A stretch of DNA of 64,000 bases, taken from the NCBI GenBank assembly GCA_963748545.1, contig CAVVJO010000036.1, positions 62,001-126,000 on the forward strand, given 5' to 3'. Of the stretch, positions 39,357 to 49,649 are shown one piece after another. Numbering within the stretch: the stretch's first letter is position 1; every line of letters begins with the position of its first letter. The notes under the pieces are model-generated. The model was not told the DNA's origin, made no database searches, and saw only the letters and a program-made list of their open reading frames with translations. Origin of the DNA: Roseiarcus sp963748545 (lineage in GTDB: Bacteria > Pseudomonadota > Alphaproteobacteria > Rhizobiales > Beijerinckiaceae). Made by a program: the position numbers and the translations under genes.

Positions 39357-40875
39357 CTAAAAAAGCTGCGGCAGCAATCTCCGGCTGACCTTTCCGTTCG
39401 GCGTGCGGGCGATCTCGCTCACGAACACGATTCTGCGCGGGCGCTTGTAGACGGCGAGGTGTCCGGCGCAGTGTTGAAGCAGGCTCGCCTCGTCGAGCCC
39501 CGCGTCCGGCTTCGGCACGACGAAAGCCGCGATCACCGACACGTCTTCGGAAACTTTGCGCTCGGCCACGGCGACGTCGGCGACGCCGGCGTGGCTCGCC
39601 AGAACCTTCTCGACTTCCAGCGGCGAAACCCGGTAGCCGAAGGCGTTCATGATGTCGTTGTTGCGTCCGCGATGCCAGACGTAGCCGTCGGCGTCGAACT
39701 CGGCGAGGTCGCCGCCGAGGAACCATTCGCCACGAAAGCTTGCGGCTTCCTCGTCCGGCCGGTTCCAATAGCCGAGCATCAGGCCGGGATCGCTGCGGTG
39801 GACCGCAAGCAGGCCGACCTCGCCCGGCGGCAGCGGATCGGTTCCGCCCTCCACAGGCAGGACGGCGACGCGACGGCCGCGTTGGGGCCGTCCCGGCGAC
39901 CCCGGCCGGATCGGCTCGTAGGGCCGGCTCGACACGTAGGTCGAAATCTCGCTCATTCCCAGCGCCTCGTAGAGCCAGGTCCCGGTCGCCCCGCGCCAAT
40001 GGGCCAGCAGATCCGGCGAGAGCGCTTCGCCCGCCGTGACGCCGTGGCGCAAGGTCGTGAGGCGCCCGGGCCTGAGGTCGCCGTACTTCAGCATCTGTCG
40101 GTAGACGCTCGGAACGGCGGCGAAGATCGTCGCGCCGGTCGCCTCGATCAGACGCGGCCAGATCGTGGGGTCGCGCGGGCCCGCGTAGAGCGCGCCGGTC
40201 GCGCCGCGGACGAACGGGTCGAGCACCGCGACGCCGAGCGTGTAGGTCCAGTTGATGTTGCCGGCGTGGAGGACGACGTCGTCCTCGGTCAGGCCCAGCC
40301 AGTCGTCCGCCATCGGCTGGCGGCCGATCACGACGCGCTGCCCGTGCAGCACGCCCTTGGGCTCGGCGGTCGAGCCGGAGGTGAAGACGAGGTAGGCGGG
40401 ATCGTCGGGCGCGGTCGGCGCATAGTCCGCAGGCGCGCCCTCCGCCGCGAGCCGACGGACCGTCTCGCCGTCGAAGACTTTGAGATGGGCGAACGCAGCG
40501 CGCTCGGCTGGCTCTGTGTCGCCGAGCACGATCGCGGAGGCGGCGGAGTCGGCGGCGAGCGCCAGCGTCTCCTCCGCCGTCAGCATCAGCGAGGCCGGCT
40601 GGGCGACGCAGCCGATCGCCACGGTGGCGAAAATCGCGATCACCGCCTCCACGTCGTTGGCGGCGCGGATCATCACCCGATCGCCCTTTTTCAGGCCGCT
40701 CGCGAGGAACCCGCCGGCGAGGCGGCGAACTTTAGCGTCGAGTTCGGCATAGGTCCACGCGCGCTGCGTGTCGGGCCCGTCGGCGATGACCAGCGCGACC
40801 TTACCGCCGCGCTTCTCGGCCTGCCGTCCCAGACAGCGCCACGCCAAATTGAACGGCCCATCGGATGGAAGTCAT
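39357..40875 (-). CDS. AMP-forming acyl-CoA ligase (benzoate/short-chain ligase-like), possible 5' frameshift
   Basis: A second ANL ligase of about 505 residues. It has VFTSGSTAEPKGVLHG, LYEALGMSEISTYV, HRGRNNDIMNAFGYRVSPLEVEKVL and RTPNGKVSRRLL. The body opens from a TTG at 40847. An ATG at 40875 joins if one C is removed near 40862, giving MTSIDGPFNLAWRCLGRQAEK, which reads like a natural N-terminus. This shift is less certain than the others. The sequence resembles ligases for aromatic or short acids more than the fatty-acid type. It ends convergent to the other ligase and is followed upstream by an SDR. Confidence 0.88.
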
Positions 40876-40888
40876 GGTCCCTTCGCGA

Positions 40889-41758
40889 TCAGGCGCGTCC
40901 GCGCTCGGCGTCTGGGCCGGCCGGCCGCTCCGCCGGCATTCCGTTAACGCGAAGGCTGCGCAGATCGGCGGTCACGATCGCCTCGATCGCCGCCGCGTCC
41001 AGGTCGTGATCGCCGCGGGCCGCCATCAGCATCCGACCCGCCAGCCTGTCGAACCGGCCGGAGCCGATGTCGACGCTGAGCCGCGCCGCCAGCGTCGGCG
41101 GGACGTTCACGCCTCGGTCGAACAGGCCGACGATCGCATCCAGATAGGTCTGACCGGCCTTGCTTGTCAGCTGATACTCGGTCATGGCCGTCCGCACCAG
41201 GCCGGGGTCCATGGCGAAGAGCCGCACGCCGGAACCCGACAGCGTGTCGGCCACGCATTCGGTGAGACGAAGGAGGCCGGCCTTGCTGGTCGCATAGCCC
41301 GAGCCGTGCGGAAAGGAGCCGGCTGTTCCGCCGCCGACCATGTTGATGATGCGACCGCGCTTCCGCCCGATCATCGCCGGGAGCGCCGCCCGGCAGCAGT
41401 TGAAGGTTCCGCGCACATTGGTTTCAATGTCCCGCCACCAGGCCTCGGGATCGACCTCCCAGATCGGACCGATCGCCGCGAAAGCGCCCGCGTTGTTGGT
41501 GAGGAGGCTCACCGGCCCGAGATCCGCCTCGATTGCCGCGAACGTCCTTGTCACCGAAGCGAGATCGAGGATGTCTACCCGATAGGCGCGGCCGACGCCG
41601 CCCCCGGCCTCGATCTCCCCGGCGGCGGTTTCGATCTCGGACGCCGTTCGCGCCAGCAAGGCTACCTTCGCCCCGGCTTCGGCCTGCGCCAAAGCGATCG
41701 CTCTGCCGATCCCTCGGCCTGCGCCCGTGACGACGGCCACTTCACCAGCAAGCTTCAT
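40889..41758 (-). CDS. Short-chain dehydrogenase/reductase
   Basis: A 289-residue SDR with the cofactor motif VVTGAGRGIGRAIALAQ near the start, the structural LLTNNAGA and the catalytic GYATSK (Tyr-x3-Lys). The position 13 residues before the Tyr, normally Ser, is Gly in INMVGGGTAGSF, so catalysis may be altered or use a nearby Thr. It ends 14 bases before the acyl-CoA ligase start on the same strand, so the two are likely co-transcribed. Substrate unknown. Confidence 0.88.
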   Translation of the reverse strand: MKLAGEVAVVTGAGRGIGRAIALAQAEAGAKVALLARTASEIETAAGEIEAGGGVGRAYRVDILDLASVTRTFAAIEADLGPVSLLTNNAGAFAAIGPIWEVDPEAWWRDIETNVRGTFNCCRAALPAMIGRKRGRIINMVGGGTAGSFPHGSGYATSKAGLLRLTECVADTLSGSGVRLFAMDPGLVRTAMTEYQLTSKAGQTYLDAIVGLFDRGVNVPPTLAARLSVDIGSGRFDRLAGRMLMAARGDHDLDAAAIEAIVTADLRSLRVNGMPAERPAGPDAERGRA

Positions 41759-41842
41759 GCAACGCCTCGGGGTTGAGAGGAAGCCCGAACACTGCCGGCT
41801 CTGCGTCGGGTCGGTCAAGTCGGCGCAGCAACCCGAAGGCGC

Positions 41843-42571
41843 CTAGCGCGGGAGCGCCGGGCCCTTCCGGCTCAAGGCGTCGCCATCGCCCGCCAGAAGC
41901 GCCTGCGAGATCGCCCGCTCCCTCCCGACCACGATGGTTACGAATTCGCTCGCGCCGCCGCGCATCGCGCCGAAAGCCGAATAGCCGCGCTCGAGAAAGG
42001 CCTGCAGCTCGCCGAGACCCGCGAGCTGCGCCGGCTTGCGCATCATCTTCAGCGTCACCCCGATCAGGTGGAGGTGGGTCAGCCTGTCGAGCGCCAGGCC
42101 GAGGAGTTCGATGAGGTCGATCTGGCGGCCCCGCTCCGCTGTTCGCCCAACAGCCCGGTAGGCTGCGGCATAGGCCTCCTCGTCGATGCGCTCGCACCGG
42201 TCGCCGAGCGCCTCGACCATCGCGCCGTCGAGGCTCTCCGAGAGCGCGTTGAGCTCCATCGCGTGGGCGACGGTGGCGAGCCCGGAGTTCGGCAGGACGC
42301 GCATCATCAGCGGCACGATCCGGCGCACGTCCTCGATATGCTCGCTGAGATCCGCAGGGCCATAGATGTCGTCCAGAAAGAATTTCGCCGCGGCGTGAAA
42401 GCGCCGGCTGTCCAGAAGGTCCTGATGGGTGCGCGCGAGCCGCGCGGCCTGCCAGGCTCGGAGCCGGGCGCGCCTTTGGCTAAAGCCGGCGTCCTCGACG
42501 GTGCGGGCGCGCAGCGCCTCCGAGCGGTCGAGTTCCGTCAGCAAAAGGTCGCGATAGGTGTCCTTGGTCAT
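41843..42571 (-). CDS. Conserved-looking protein of unknown function, divergent from wax synthase
   Basis: A 242-residue soluble, helix-rich protein starting MTKDTYRDLL. A striking stretch FFLDDIYGPADL (residues 64-75) followed by VRRIVPLMMRVLPNSG looks like a conserved core, and the C-terminal part has YSAFGAMRGGASEFVTIVVGRE, ending in an Ala/Leu-rich helix. I do not recognise a catalytic motif. It is transcribed away from the wax ester synthase gene with 106 bases between the starts, which hints at a shared regulatory region and a role in storage-lipid metabolism; this is inference. Confidence 0.7.
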   Translation of the reverse strand: MTKDTYRDLLLTELDRSEALRARTVEDAGFSQRRARLRAWQAARLARTHQDLLDSRRFHAAAKFFLDDIYGPADLSEHIEDVRRIVPLMMRVLPNSGLATVAHAMELNALSESLDGAMVEALGDRCERIDEEAYAAAYRAVGRTAERGRQIDLIELLGLALDRLTHLHLIGVTLKMMRKPAQLAGLGELQAFLERGYSAFGAMRGGASEFVTIVVGRERAISQALLAGDGDALSRKGPALPR

Positions 42572-42677
42572 CGCGGTTTCTTTCATACAGAATGGACTTA
42601 GGTTGAACGCCCTAAACACGCCAAACGCCTTTTTGCGCGCGTCCAAAAGCGCTAAGGGACAATAAACGGAGGGAGCC

Positions 42678-44132
42678 ATGTCTCACAGGGAGCGCATGTC
42701 GTCAGTCGATACGACCTGGCTGCGCATGGACCGCCCGAACAACCTCATGGTGATCGTCGGCGTTTGGATGCTGGAAGGACCGGTGGATCTCGAGCGGGTC
42801 GAGACCCAGATCGTCGAAGGTCTCCTGAGTTATCGCCGCTATCGTCAACGGGTCGAGCGCTCGGCGGCAGGCGTCTTCTGGTGCGACGACCCCAATTTCG
42901 ACATTTCCCACCATTTCCGCCGCATTCGCCTGCCGGGGCGCGGCGGCAAGCATGCGCTCGAGCGCCTCGTCGGCGAACTGGCCTCCGATCCGCTCGATCC
43001 CAACCATCCGCTGTGGTCGGTCCATCTTGTCGAGAAGTACGAGGGCGGCGCCGCGGTGATCTTCCGCATGCATCACGCCATCGCCGACGGCATGGCCCTG
43101 ATGGACGTGACGATGAAGCTGGTCGACGGGCCGCAGCATCAGGCGTCCGAGGTCTCGGCCGAGCGCGAGGAGGAAGGCTGGCTGCAGAGCTTGATGGCGC
43201 CGGTCGTGGCGGCGATCAATTCCGGCGCCGGGGCGTCGAGCTCGACCGTGAAGGCGGCCATCGGCCTCGCCCGCAACCCGCTCCGCGCCGCGGGTCTGCT
43301 TCGCGACGGCGCCGGCGTAGCCGGCGAGCTCGCTTACCTGCTTCTCATGGCGAGCGACAGCGCAACGCGGTTCAAGGGCAAGCCGAACGGGACCAAGCGG
43401 GTCGCCTGGTGCGAGCCGATCGAGCTCTCCGAAGTCAAGGCGGTCAGCCGGGCGCTTGGATGCTCGATCAACGACGTGCTGTTGTCCTGCGTCGCCGGCT
43501 CCATGCGGCGCTACCTCGCCGACTGCGGCGACAAGACCAAGGGCGTGGAATGCCGGGCGCTGGTGCCGATCAACTTGCGTCAACCCGGCGACGTCGAGCT
43601 CGGCAACCGCTTCGGCATCATCGCGGTCCAGCTGCCGGTCGGCATCGAGAATCCGCTCGAGCGCCTGATGGCGGTGCGGCAACGGATGCTGGCGCTCAAG
43701 ACCTCCTATGAGCCGAGGACGACGCTCGGACTCTTCGCCGCGCTCGGCTACCTGCCGAAACTGGTGCAGGACCAGCTCTTCGACCTTCTCATCAGCCGCT
43801 CGACCGCGGTGATGACGAACGTCCCAGGCCCCGCCGAACCGCTGACCGTCGCCGGCAGCATCCTGAAGCAGTCGCTGTTCTGGGTTCCCCAGACGGCCGA
43901 TACGGGCATGGGCGTGTCGATCCTCTCCTACGCCGGCAAGGTCCAGTTCGGGCTGATCACGGACGTCGCGCTGACCCCGAACCCGGAGGCGGTCGTGCGC
44001 CACTTTCCCGAGGAGTTCGAAAAGTACCTTTACTCTGTGCTGCTCGACCCGCCGCCGCCTGAGGAGAAGACCGCTCGTCCTCCTCTGGCGCGGAAGCGGA
44101 AGCAGAAGGCCGCTGCGGTCGGCAGGCGCTGA
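42678..44132 (+). CDS. Wax ester synthase / diacylglycerol acyltransferase (WS/DGAT)
   Basis: A 484-residue bifunctional acyltransferase that makes wax esters or triacylglycerol from acyl-CoA at the membrane. The catalytic HHxxxDG motif is MHHAIADGMA (His132-His133, Asp137). Further family marks are PLWSVHLVE, the SINDVLLSCVAG region, ALVPINLRQPGDVELGNRFG and TNVPGPAEPLTVAG. A good ribosome site (GGAGGGA) precedes ATG. The basic C-terminal tail is Lys/Arg/Pro rich. Nearby acyl-CoA genes could supply its substrate. Confidence 0.95.
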   Translation: MSHRERMSSVDTTWLRMDRPNNLMVIVGVWMLEGPVDLERVETQIVEGLLSYRRYRQRVERSAAGVFWCDDPNFDISHHFRRIRLPGRGGKHALERLVGELASDPLDPNHPLWSVHLVEKYEGGAAVIFRMHHAIADGMALMDVTMKLVDGPQHQASEVSAEREEEGWLQSLMAPVVAAINSGAGASSSTVKAAIGLARNPLRAAGLLRDGAGVAGELAYLLLMASDSATRFKGKPNGTKRVAWCEPIELSEVKAVSRALGCSINDVLLSCVAGSMRRYLADCGDKTKGVECRALVPINLRQPGDVELGNRFGIIAVQLPVGIENPLERLMAVRQRMLALKTSYEPRTTLGLFAALGYLPKLVQDQLFDLLISRSTAVMTNVPGPAEPLTVAGSILKQSLFWVPQTADTGMGVSILSYAGKVQFGLITDVALTPNPEAVVRHFPEEFEKYLYSVLLDPPPPEEKTARPPLARKRKQKAAAVGRR

Positions 44133-44141
44133 CCCTCTGAC

Positions 44142-44159
44142 GCGCTCCGAACGGAGCGC
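44142..44159. terminator. Hairpin between convergent WS/DGAT and secreted-protein genes
   Basis: Perfect 8-base arms GCGCTCCG and CGGAGCGC around two bases, 10 bases after the WS/DGAT stop. There is no T-run, so termination is only probable. Confidence 0.4.
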
Positions 44160-44178
44160 AGGGAGGTCGGCGGTTCGA

Positions 44179-45036
44179 TCAGTCCGACGGGGGGCTGTCA
44201 ATTCGGGTCAGGTTGTAGATGACAGTTCTTTCGACCGCGACGCTTCCGTTCCGCAGCTTGACGGCGCCGGACGGCGGGTTGTCCGGCGTTTTCGAGCTTT
44301 CGAAGGTGTGCGAGCCCGACAAATGCGTGACGTCCGGGGGAGCGTCGATGGTGAACGTCTGGCCCATGGTCGGCGCCGCGCAGGCGGCGGGCGACGGCTT
44401 CAGGCGCGTGGTCTTCGGCGGGACCGTGGGCGCTCCGCATCCGGGGTCGACGCTATCGACTTCGCTCGCGATGTCGTCGCAGACCGGCGGCGCCGCCGCG
44501 CCTGACAGAAGACCCGCGTCCACAGTCCAGATCTTTCGGCTCTGGTCCCAGCTGACGATCAGTCGGGCGGGAGCGGGACCGCGCTTATTGCGGAACACTT
44601 GCCTGGCGCTCAAGACGCTCCGCACGGACTGCGCCTGCGTTGCGCCGCCCGGACAACTTCTTGGCCAGCGGGACTGACGTTTCGCGTCGCTCCGTTCCGA
44701 TGACTGGTACTCGCCCAGAACGGCGGGGGCGCAGTCCGAGCCCGAGTCGCATGGCGACGCCTGGATCGTCGCCGTCTCGGCGGCAAGTCTCCTCATCGCC
44801 GCGTCGTAGTTGCCGGGCAGGGTTCCGGAGCTGCTCGCGTCGGGTTCGAGATCGCCATGCTCGACATGGCTTTCCGTGGTCTGGGCGGTGAACTTGACCG
44901 AACCGACCCAGAGTCCCGACGTCCCTCGATTTGCGTCGTCTGTGCCCGGCGCCGGGATCGCGTCCTCGGCCAAGGCGACCGATCCCCCGATCAAAAGAAA
45001 GGAGCCCAGCACGATTATCGGAAGTCCGCGCGTCAT
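44179..45036 (-). CDS. Secreted protein of unknown function
   Basis: A 285-residue protein with a clear signal peptide (MTRGLPIIVLGSFLLIGG, cleavage near ALA|ED at residue 24). The mature part is Ser/Pro/Thr rich with eight or so cysteines (CDSGSDC, CPGG, CDDIAS, PGCGAP, ACAAPTMG), suggesting disulfide-bonded periplasmic or outer-surface location. No known domain is visible. An inverted repeat covers its ribosome-binding region. It follows putA on the minus strand. Confidence 0.65.
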   Translation of the reverse strand: MTRGLPIIVLGSFLLIGGSVALAEDAIPAPGTDDANRGTSGLWVGSVKFTAQTTESHVEHGDLEPDASSSGTLPGNYDAAMRRLAAETATIQASPCDSGSDCAPAVLGEYQSSERSDAKRQSRWPRSCPGGATQAQSVRSVLSARQVFRNKRGPAPARLIVSWDQSRKIWTVDAGLLSGAAAPPVCDDIASEVDSVDPGCGAPTVPPKTTRLKPSPAACAAPTMGQTFTIDAPPDVTHLSGSHTFESSKTPDNPPSGAVKLRNGSVAVERTVIYNLTRIDSPPSD

Positions 45037-45048
45037 GGCTGCGTCTGT

Positions 45049-45069
45049 CTCCGGTCAAATGGACCGGAG
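45049..45069 (-). promoter_or_regulatory. Perfect hairpin covering the ribosome site of the secreted-protein gene
   Basis: In the minus-strand mRNA, arms CTCCGGTC and GACCGGAG enclose five bases. The 3' arm contains the GGAG that would serve as Shine-Dalgarno, 12 bases before the AUG. Pairing would hide it, so translation may be conditional. Confidence 0.4.
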
Positions 45070-45138
45070 CAAGTGGCTTGATAATTCAGGCGGACTGACG
45101 GCAATCCCCGTCTGAGTGGCGAAAAAGTAAGCGCGTGT

Positions 45139-48100
45139 TCATCCGATCGTCATCAGGCTTGCATTGCCGCCGGCGGCAGCCGTGTTGGTCGCGATGACGC
45201 GCTCTTCGACGAGCGCGGTCAGATCGTAGTCTTCTCCGGCGGCGAGCCGGGCGGGCGTCAACGCCTGGAGCCGGACGATCGGGCCGGGTCGAGCCGCGAG
45301 CAGGCCGAGCGCGCCGCAAACGGCGTCGCCGTCGCCGGCGATCAGCGCGCCCGCGAGCGACGGCGCTTCGAGCGGCGACAGACTCGTTTCGACGCGGCCG
45401 CGGAGTTCAGGCGGCAGTCCATTCAGCGCCGCGACGAACCCGGAGCTGACGACCGCGTCGTTGCCGGTGGCGAGGATCGTTCCGATCTGGACCAGCGCCG
45501 CGCTGTCGTCGGACGCGAGCGCGGCGATCCGCCCGCGCCGGCGCAAGGCGTAGACATTGCGCTCGCCGACGGGTCCGGGCAGTTCGACGCGAGCCCCCAG
45601 CGGGGAACGCGCCAGGAGTCCGACGCAGCGTTCCGCTTCGCCCGCGCGGCCGGAGGCGCGGAGCCAGGCGATGAAAGCGCTGAGCGCGCCGAGCGCGGCG
45701 CCGTCTCCCTCGAGATCGCCGAGAGGGCTCGAGGGCGGCTCGGCCAGGAGCCGGGCCAGATAGAGCGGGCCGCCGGCCTTGGGGCCCGTCCCCGAGAGCC
45801 GCGAGCCGCCGAACGGCTGCACCCCGACCGTCGCGCCGATGATGTTGCGATTGACGTAGATGTTGCCGGCCTCGATCCGCTCGGCGACCCGACCGATCGT
45901 CTCGTCGATCCGCGTGTGCAGGCCGAAGGTCAGGCCATAGCCGGCGGCGTTGACGTCGTCGATCAGCGCGTCGAGCGATTCGCGGCGGTAGCGCAGCACA
46001 TGCAGCACGGGCCCGAACACCTCGCGCTCCACGTCGGCAATATTGTCGACCTCGATGATCGCGGGCGCGACGAAACTCCCAGGCATTGCGGCTTGGGGCG
46101 CGGGGGCTTGCGTCACCGCAAATCCGCGCTCCCGCATGCGCTTGACATATCCCTGGATCGCGTCGCGCGCCTCGGTTGTGATGATCGGGCCGACGTCCGT
46201 CGCGAGGCGCCTCGGATCGCCGGTCTCCAGCTCCGCCGCCGCGCCCTTGAGCATCGCGAGCATGGCGTCTGCGACGTCCGCCTGCAGGCAGAGGATGCGA
46301 AGGGCCGAGCAGCGCTGTCCCGCGGAATTGAAGGCCGAGGCCAGCACGTCGGCCGCCACTTGCTCGGGAAGGGCGGAGGAGTCGACGACCATGGCGTTGA
46401 TCCCGCCTGTCTCCGCGATCAGCGGCACGGGCGCGCCGCTCGCCGTCAGTCGACGCGAGAGCTGCCTTTCGATCAGGCGCGCGACCGCCGTCGAGCCGGT
46501 GAAGACGACGCCCTGAATGCGCGGGTCCTCGACGATCGCGGCGCCGATGTCGCCGGCGCCCGGCAGAAGGACAAGCGCGTCGGAGGGGACACCGGCGGCG
46601 TGGAGGATGCGGACCGCCTCCGCCGCGATCAGCGGCGTTTCCTCCGCCGGCTTGGCGATGACGGCGTTGCCGGCGGCGAGGGAGGCGGCGACCTGTCCGG
46701 TGAAGATCGCGAGGGGAAAGTTCCAGGGGCTGATGCAGGCGACCACCCCGAGCGGCCGCGCGCCGGGATTGATGATGCGGACCGCCTCGGCGGCGTAGTA
46801 GCGCAGGAAGTCGACCGCCTCCCGCACCTCCGCGATGGCGTTCGCAACCGTCTTGCCGGCCTCGCGAAGGATGAGCCCGATCAACTCGTCGGTCTCCGCC
46901 TCCATCGCGTCGGCGGCGCGGCGAAGGAAGGCGGCGCGTTCGTTGGGCGATTGCGCCGCCCAGCCGGGGGCGGCCGCGGCCGCAGCGTCGATCGCGGCGG
47001 CCGCCTCATCGGGGCGCGTCCAGCGGACCTGCCCGACGACGTCCAGGCGATCGGCCGGGTTCAGCGCCGGTTCGCCCCGCTCGTCCTCCGCCGCCCCCGG
47101 GGGAAACGCGCGGCGGGGGACGCGCGCGCTCGCCTCGAGCCCATCGGCCAGCGCCGCAAGCCGGCTTTCGTTCGAAACATCGAGGCCACGCGCGTTCACG
47201 CGGTCAGCGCCGTAAAGGTCGCGCGGCGACCGGATCCTCTCGTGGGGCGCGCCAATCGGCTGAATACGCCTCGCAAGGGCTACCGGATCGGCGACGAGTT
47301 CGTCCAAGGCGACGCTCGCATCGGCGATCCGGTTGACGAACGAGGTGTTGGCGCCGTTTTCGAGCAGCCGGCGCACGAGATAGGCGAGCAGCGTCTCGTG
47401 CGAGCCGACCGGCGCATAGACGCGGCAGGGCCGGTCGAGCTTGTCGCGCCCGACGACCTCTTCGTACAGCGGCTCGCCCATCCCGTGCAGGCACTGGAAC
47501 TCATACTGCCCGCGATAGAAATTCGGCCCCGCGAGGGTCAGGACCGAGGCGAGAGTCTGCGCGTTGTGGGTGGCGAACTGGGGATAGACGGCGTCCGGCG
47601 CGGCCAGCAGTTTCCGGGCGGCGGCGAGATAGCACACATCGGTATGGACCTTGCGCGTGAAGACCGGGAAATCCGTCCTGCCCTTCGGTCTGGGCGCGCT
47701 TGATCTCGGCGTCCCAATAAGCGCCCTTGACGAGGCGCACCATCAGCCGCCGACGCGAGCGGCGTGCGAGATCGACGAGCCAGTCGACCACAGAGACGCA
47801 GCGCTTGCCATAGGCCTGGATCACGAAGCCCAGTCCGTTCCAGTTCGCGAGATCCGGGTCGAGGCTCAGGGCTTCGAGGATGTCGAGCGACAGGTCGAGG
47901 CGGTCGGCTTCCTCGGCGTCGATGTTGAGGCCGATGTCGTAGGTTTTCGCGAGCGCCGCGAGCGACTTTATGCGCGGCAGGAGTTCGCCCATCACCCGCG
48001 CCCGCTTGATGCGCTGGTAGCGCGGATGCAACGCCGAGAGCTTGATCGACACCCCCGGCCCCTCGTAGATGCCGCGCTTGCCCGAGGCGCGGCCGATGGC

Positions 48101-48799
48101 GTGCACCGCGCGCTCGTATTCCGTGAGATAGCGCGCCGCGTCCTCGGCGGTGGTGGCCGCCTCTCCCAGCATGTCGTAGGAGAACGTGAACCCGCGCGCC
48201 TCGCGCTCACGGGCGTTGCCGAGCGCCTCGTCGATGGTGCGGCCGGTGACGAACTGCTCGCCCATCATGCGCATCGCCACGTCGACGCCGGCGCGGATGA
48301 TCGGCTCGCCGCCCCGCGCGATGAGCCGCGTCAGGGCGGCGCCGAGGCTTTGTTCGCTGCTGGTGCCGACGAGCTTGCCGGTGAGCACGAGGCCCCAGGT
48401 CGCCGCGTTGACGAACAGGGATGGACTGTTTCCGACATGCGCGCGCCAGTCCGCGGGCCCGAGCTTGTCGCGAATCAGCGCGTCGCGAGTCTCGGCGTCG
48501 GGAATGCGCAGCAGCGCTTCGGCCAGACACATCAACGCCACGCCTTCCTGGCTGGACAGGGAGTATTCGTGGATCAGCCCCTCGACGCCGCTCGTTCGCG
48601 TTTTCGCTCGCAGCCGTGTCACCAGGCGGCGCGCGATCGCGTCGGCCCGCTCGGCCTCGACCGGACTCAACTCGGCGAGCGCGAGGAGAGGCGGCACGCA
48701 CTCCGGCTCGGGCTGTCGGGTGACCCGGGTGATTGCGGCGCGCAGCGGCGTTTCGGCGATGATCTCGGAGCGGAAAGCGGCGAAGGGGTTTGGCGACAT
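45139..48799 (-). CDS. putA: Bifunctional proline dehydrogenase / P5C dehydrogenase, frameshifted
   Basis: Oxidises proline to glutamate in two steps. About 1,219 residues after correction. The N-terminal part is the FAD-binding proline dehydrogenase barrel (YEGPGVSIKLSALHPRYQ and VRLVKGAYWDAEIKRAQ). The central ALDH domain has LIAETGGINAMVVD (Glu) and NSAGQRCSALRI (Cys), and a C-terminal domain of about 200 residues follows. The frame breaks at 47664-47668; deleting one base restores FPVFTRKVHTDVCYLAAARKLL. No ribbon-helix-helix repressor domain is at the N-terminus, so it is the non-regulatory form. It lies alone on the minus strand. Confidence 0.93.
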
Positions 48800-48891
48800 G
48801 ACTACTGGCGCTCCGCGCTCGAACGATCGAGCGATCGTATGTCCGCTTTGCCCTCGCGCTCAACCCTTCCGTCGACCGCTGGGAGGGGGGC

Positions 48892-49152
48892 TTAGGGTCC
48901 GGGCTTGCGGCGAATGAGAAAGCGCAGGACGCCGTCCTCGGCGCTCTGGCTCTCGAGCGTGTCGCCGCATTCGAACACGCAATGCGGCACGTCGATCGCC
49001 GCCAGAGGATCGGTGCATTCGACCATGAGCCTCGCTCCGGCAGGCATTCTCCTAAGGGCCTTGCGCGTTCGCAGCGCAGGAAGGGGGCAGTTCAGGCCTT
49101 TGAGGTCCAGGAGGACAGGGGCATCCGGACTCGGCGTCGAGCTGTCGCTCAC
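48892..49152 (-). CDS. TusA-family sulfur carrier protein
   Basis: An 86-residue protein with the TusA signature LNCPLPALRTRKALRRMPAG; the sulfur-carrying Cys is residue 22. It should accept and relay persulfide sulfur, e.g. for tRNA thiolation or cofactor synthesis. GTG at 49152 overlaps the stop of the DUF4174 gene, so the two are translationally coupled. The pairing with an exported protein suggests a role in a sulfur or redox route rather than tRNA alone, but this is inference. Confidence 0.88.
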   Translation of the reverse strand: MSDSSTPSPDAPVLLDLKGLNCPLPALRTRKALRRMPAGARLMVECTDPLAAIDVPHCVFECGDTLESQSAEDGVLRFLIRRKPGP

Positions 49153-49574
49153 GGAGGGGGCCTGCGAAGTTCCTGCTTGCGCATCGGCATGGCGTCGATC
49201 GTCCCGAACAGCCCGGCGGCGCTGAGCGGCGCGCTCAACTCGCGCTTCACCTCGCTGTCCTTGCCGACAAGGACGACGCGGAACGCCCGTCCTTCGACGC
49301 CGAAGCGACGACGAAGGACTGCCGCGGACTCTGCGGGCGGCGGCCCCAAATCCGCGGAGACGCGATCGCCGATCGCCCAGACGACCACCACGTCGCGCGC
49401 CGTCAGCCCGGATCGGGCCTCGGCGAGGATACGCTTCTGCGCATCGAGCGACGGATCGGCGGCGTCGCCGGCAAAGACGAACAGCGGCCGGAATTTCCAT
49501 TGGTATTCCGGGGCCGCGGCCGCCGCTGTCGAAACCGCGGCGGCGAGGAAAGTCGCCAGCAGGGCGCGCTTCAT
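49149..49574 (-). CDS. DUF4174 secreted protein
   Basis: A 141-residue protein with a signal peptide (MKRALLATFLAAAVSTAAAAA) and the DUF4174 pattern: WKFRPLFVFAGDAADPSLDAQKRIL, VVVWAIGDRV, VVLVGKDSEVKRE and LFGTIDAMPMRKQEL. The fold is thioredoxin-like in appearance but has no CxxC. Periplasmic, function unknown. Co-translated with TusA. Confidence 0.85.
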   Translation of the reverse strand: MKRALLATFLAAAVSTAAAAAPEYQWKFRPLFVFAGDAADPSLDAQKRILAEARSGLTARDVVVVWAIGDRVSADLGPPPAESAAVLRRRFGVEGRAFRVVLVGKDSEVKRELSAPLSAAGLFGTIDAMPMRKQELRRPPP

Positions 49575-49649
49575 CGGGGTTCCTTAAGTCGGGATTGACC
49601 AACTCGTTAAGGGCGCCGGCGGCGGCCGTGCAAGGGCGCGCCCGATGGA

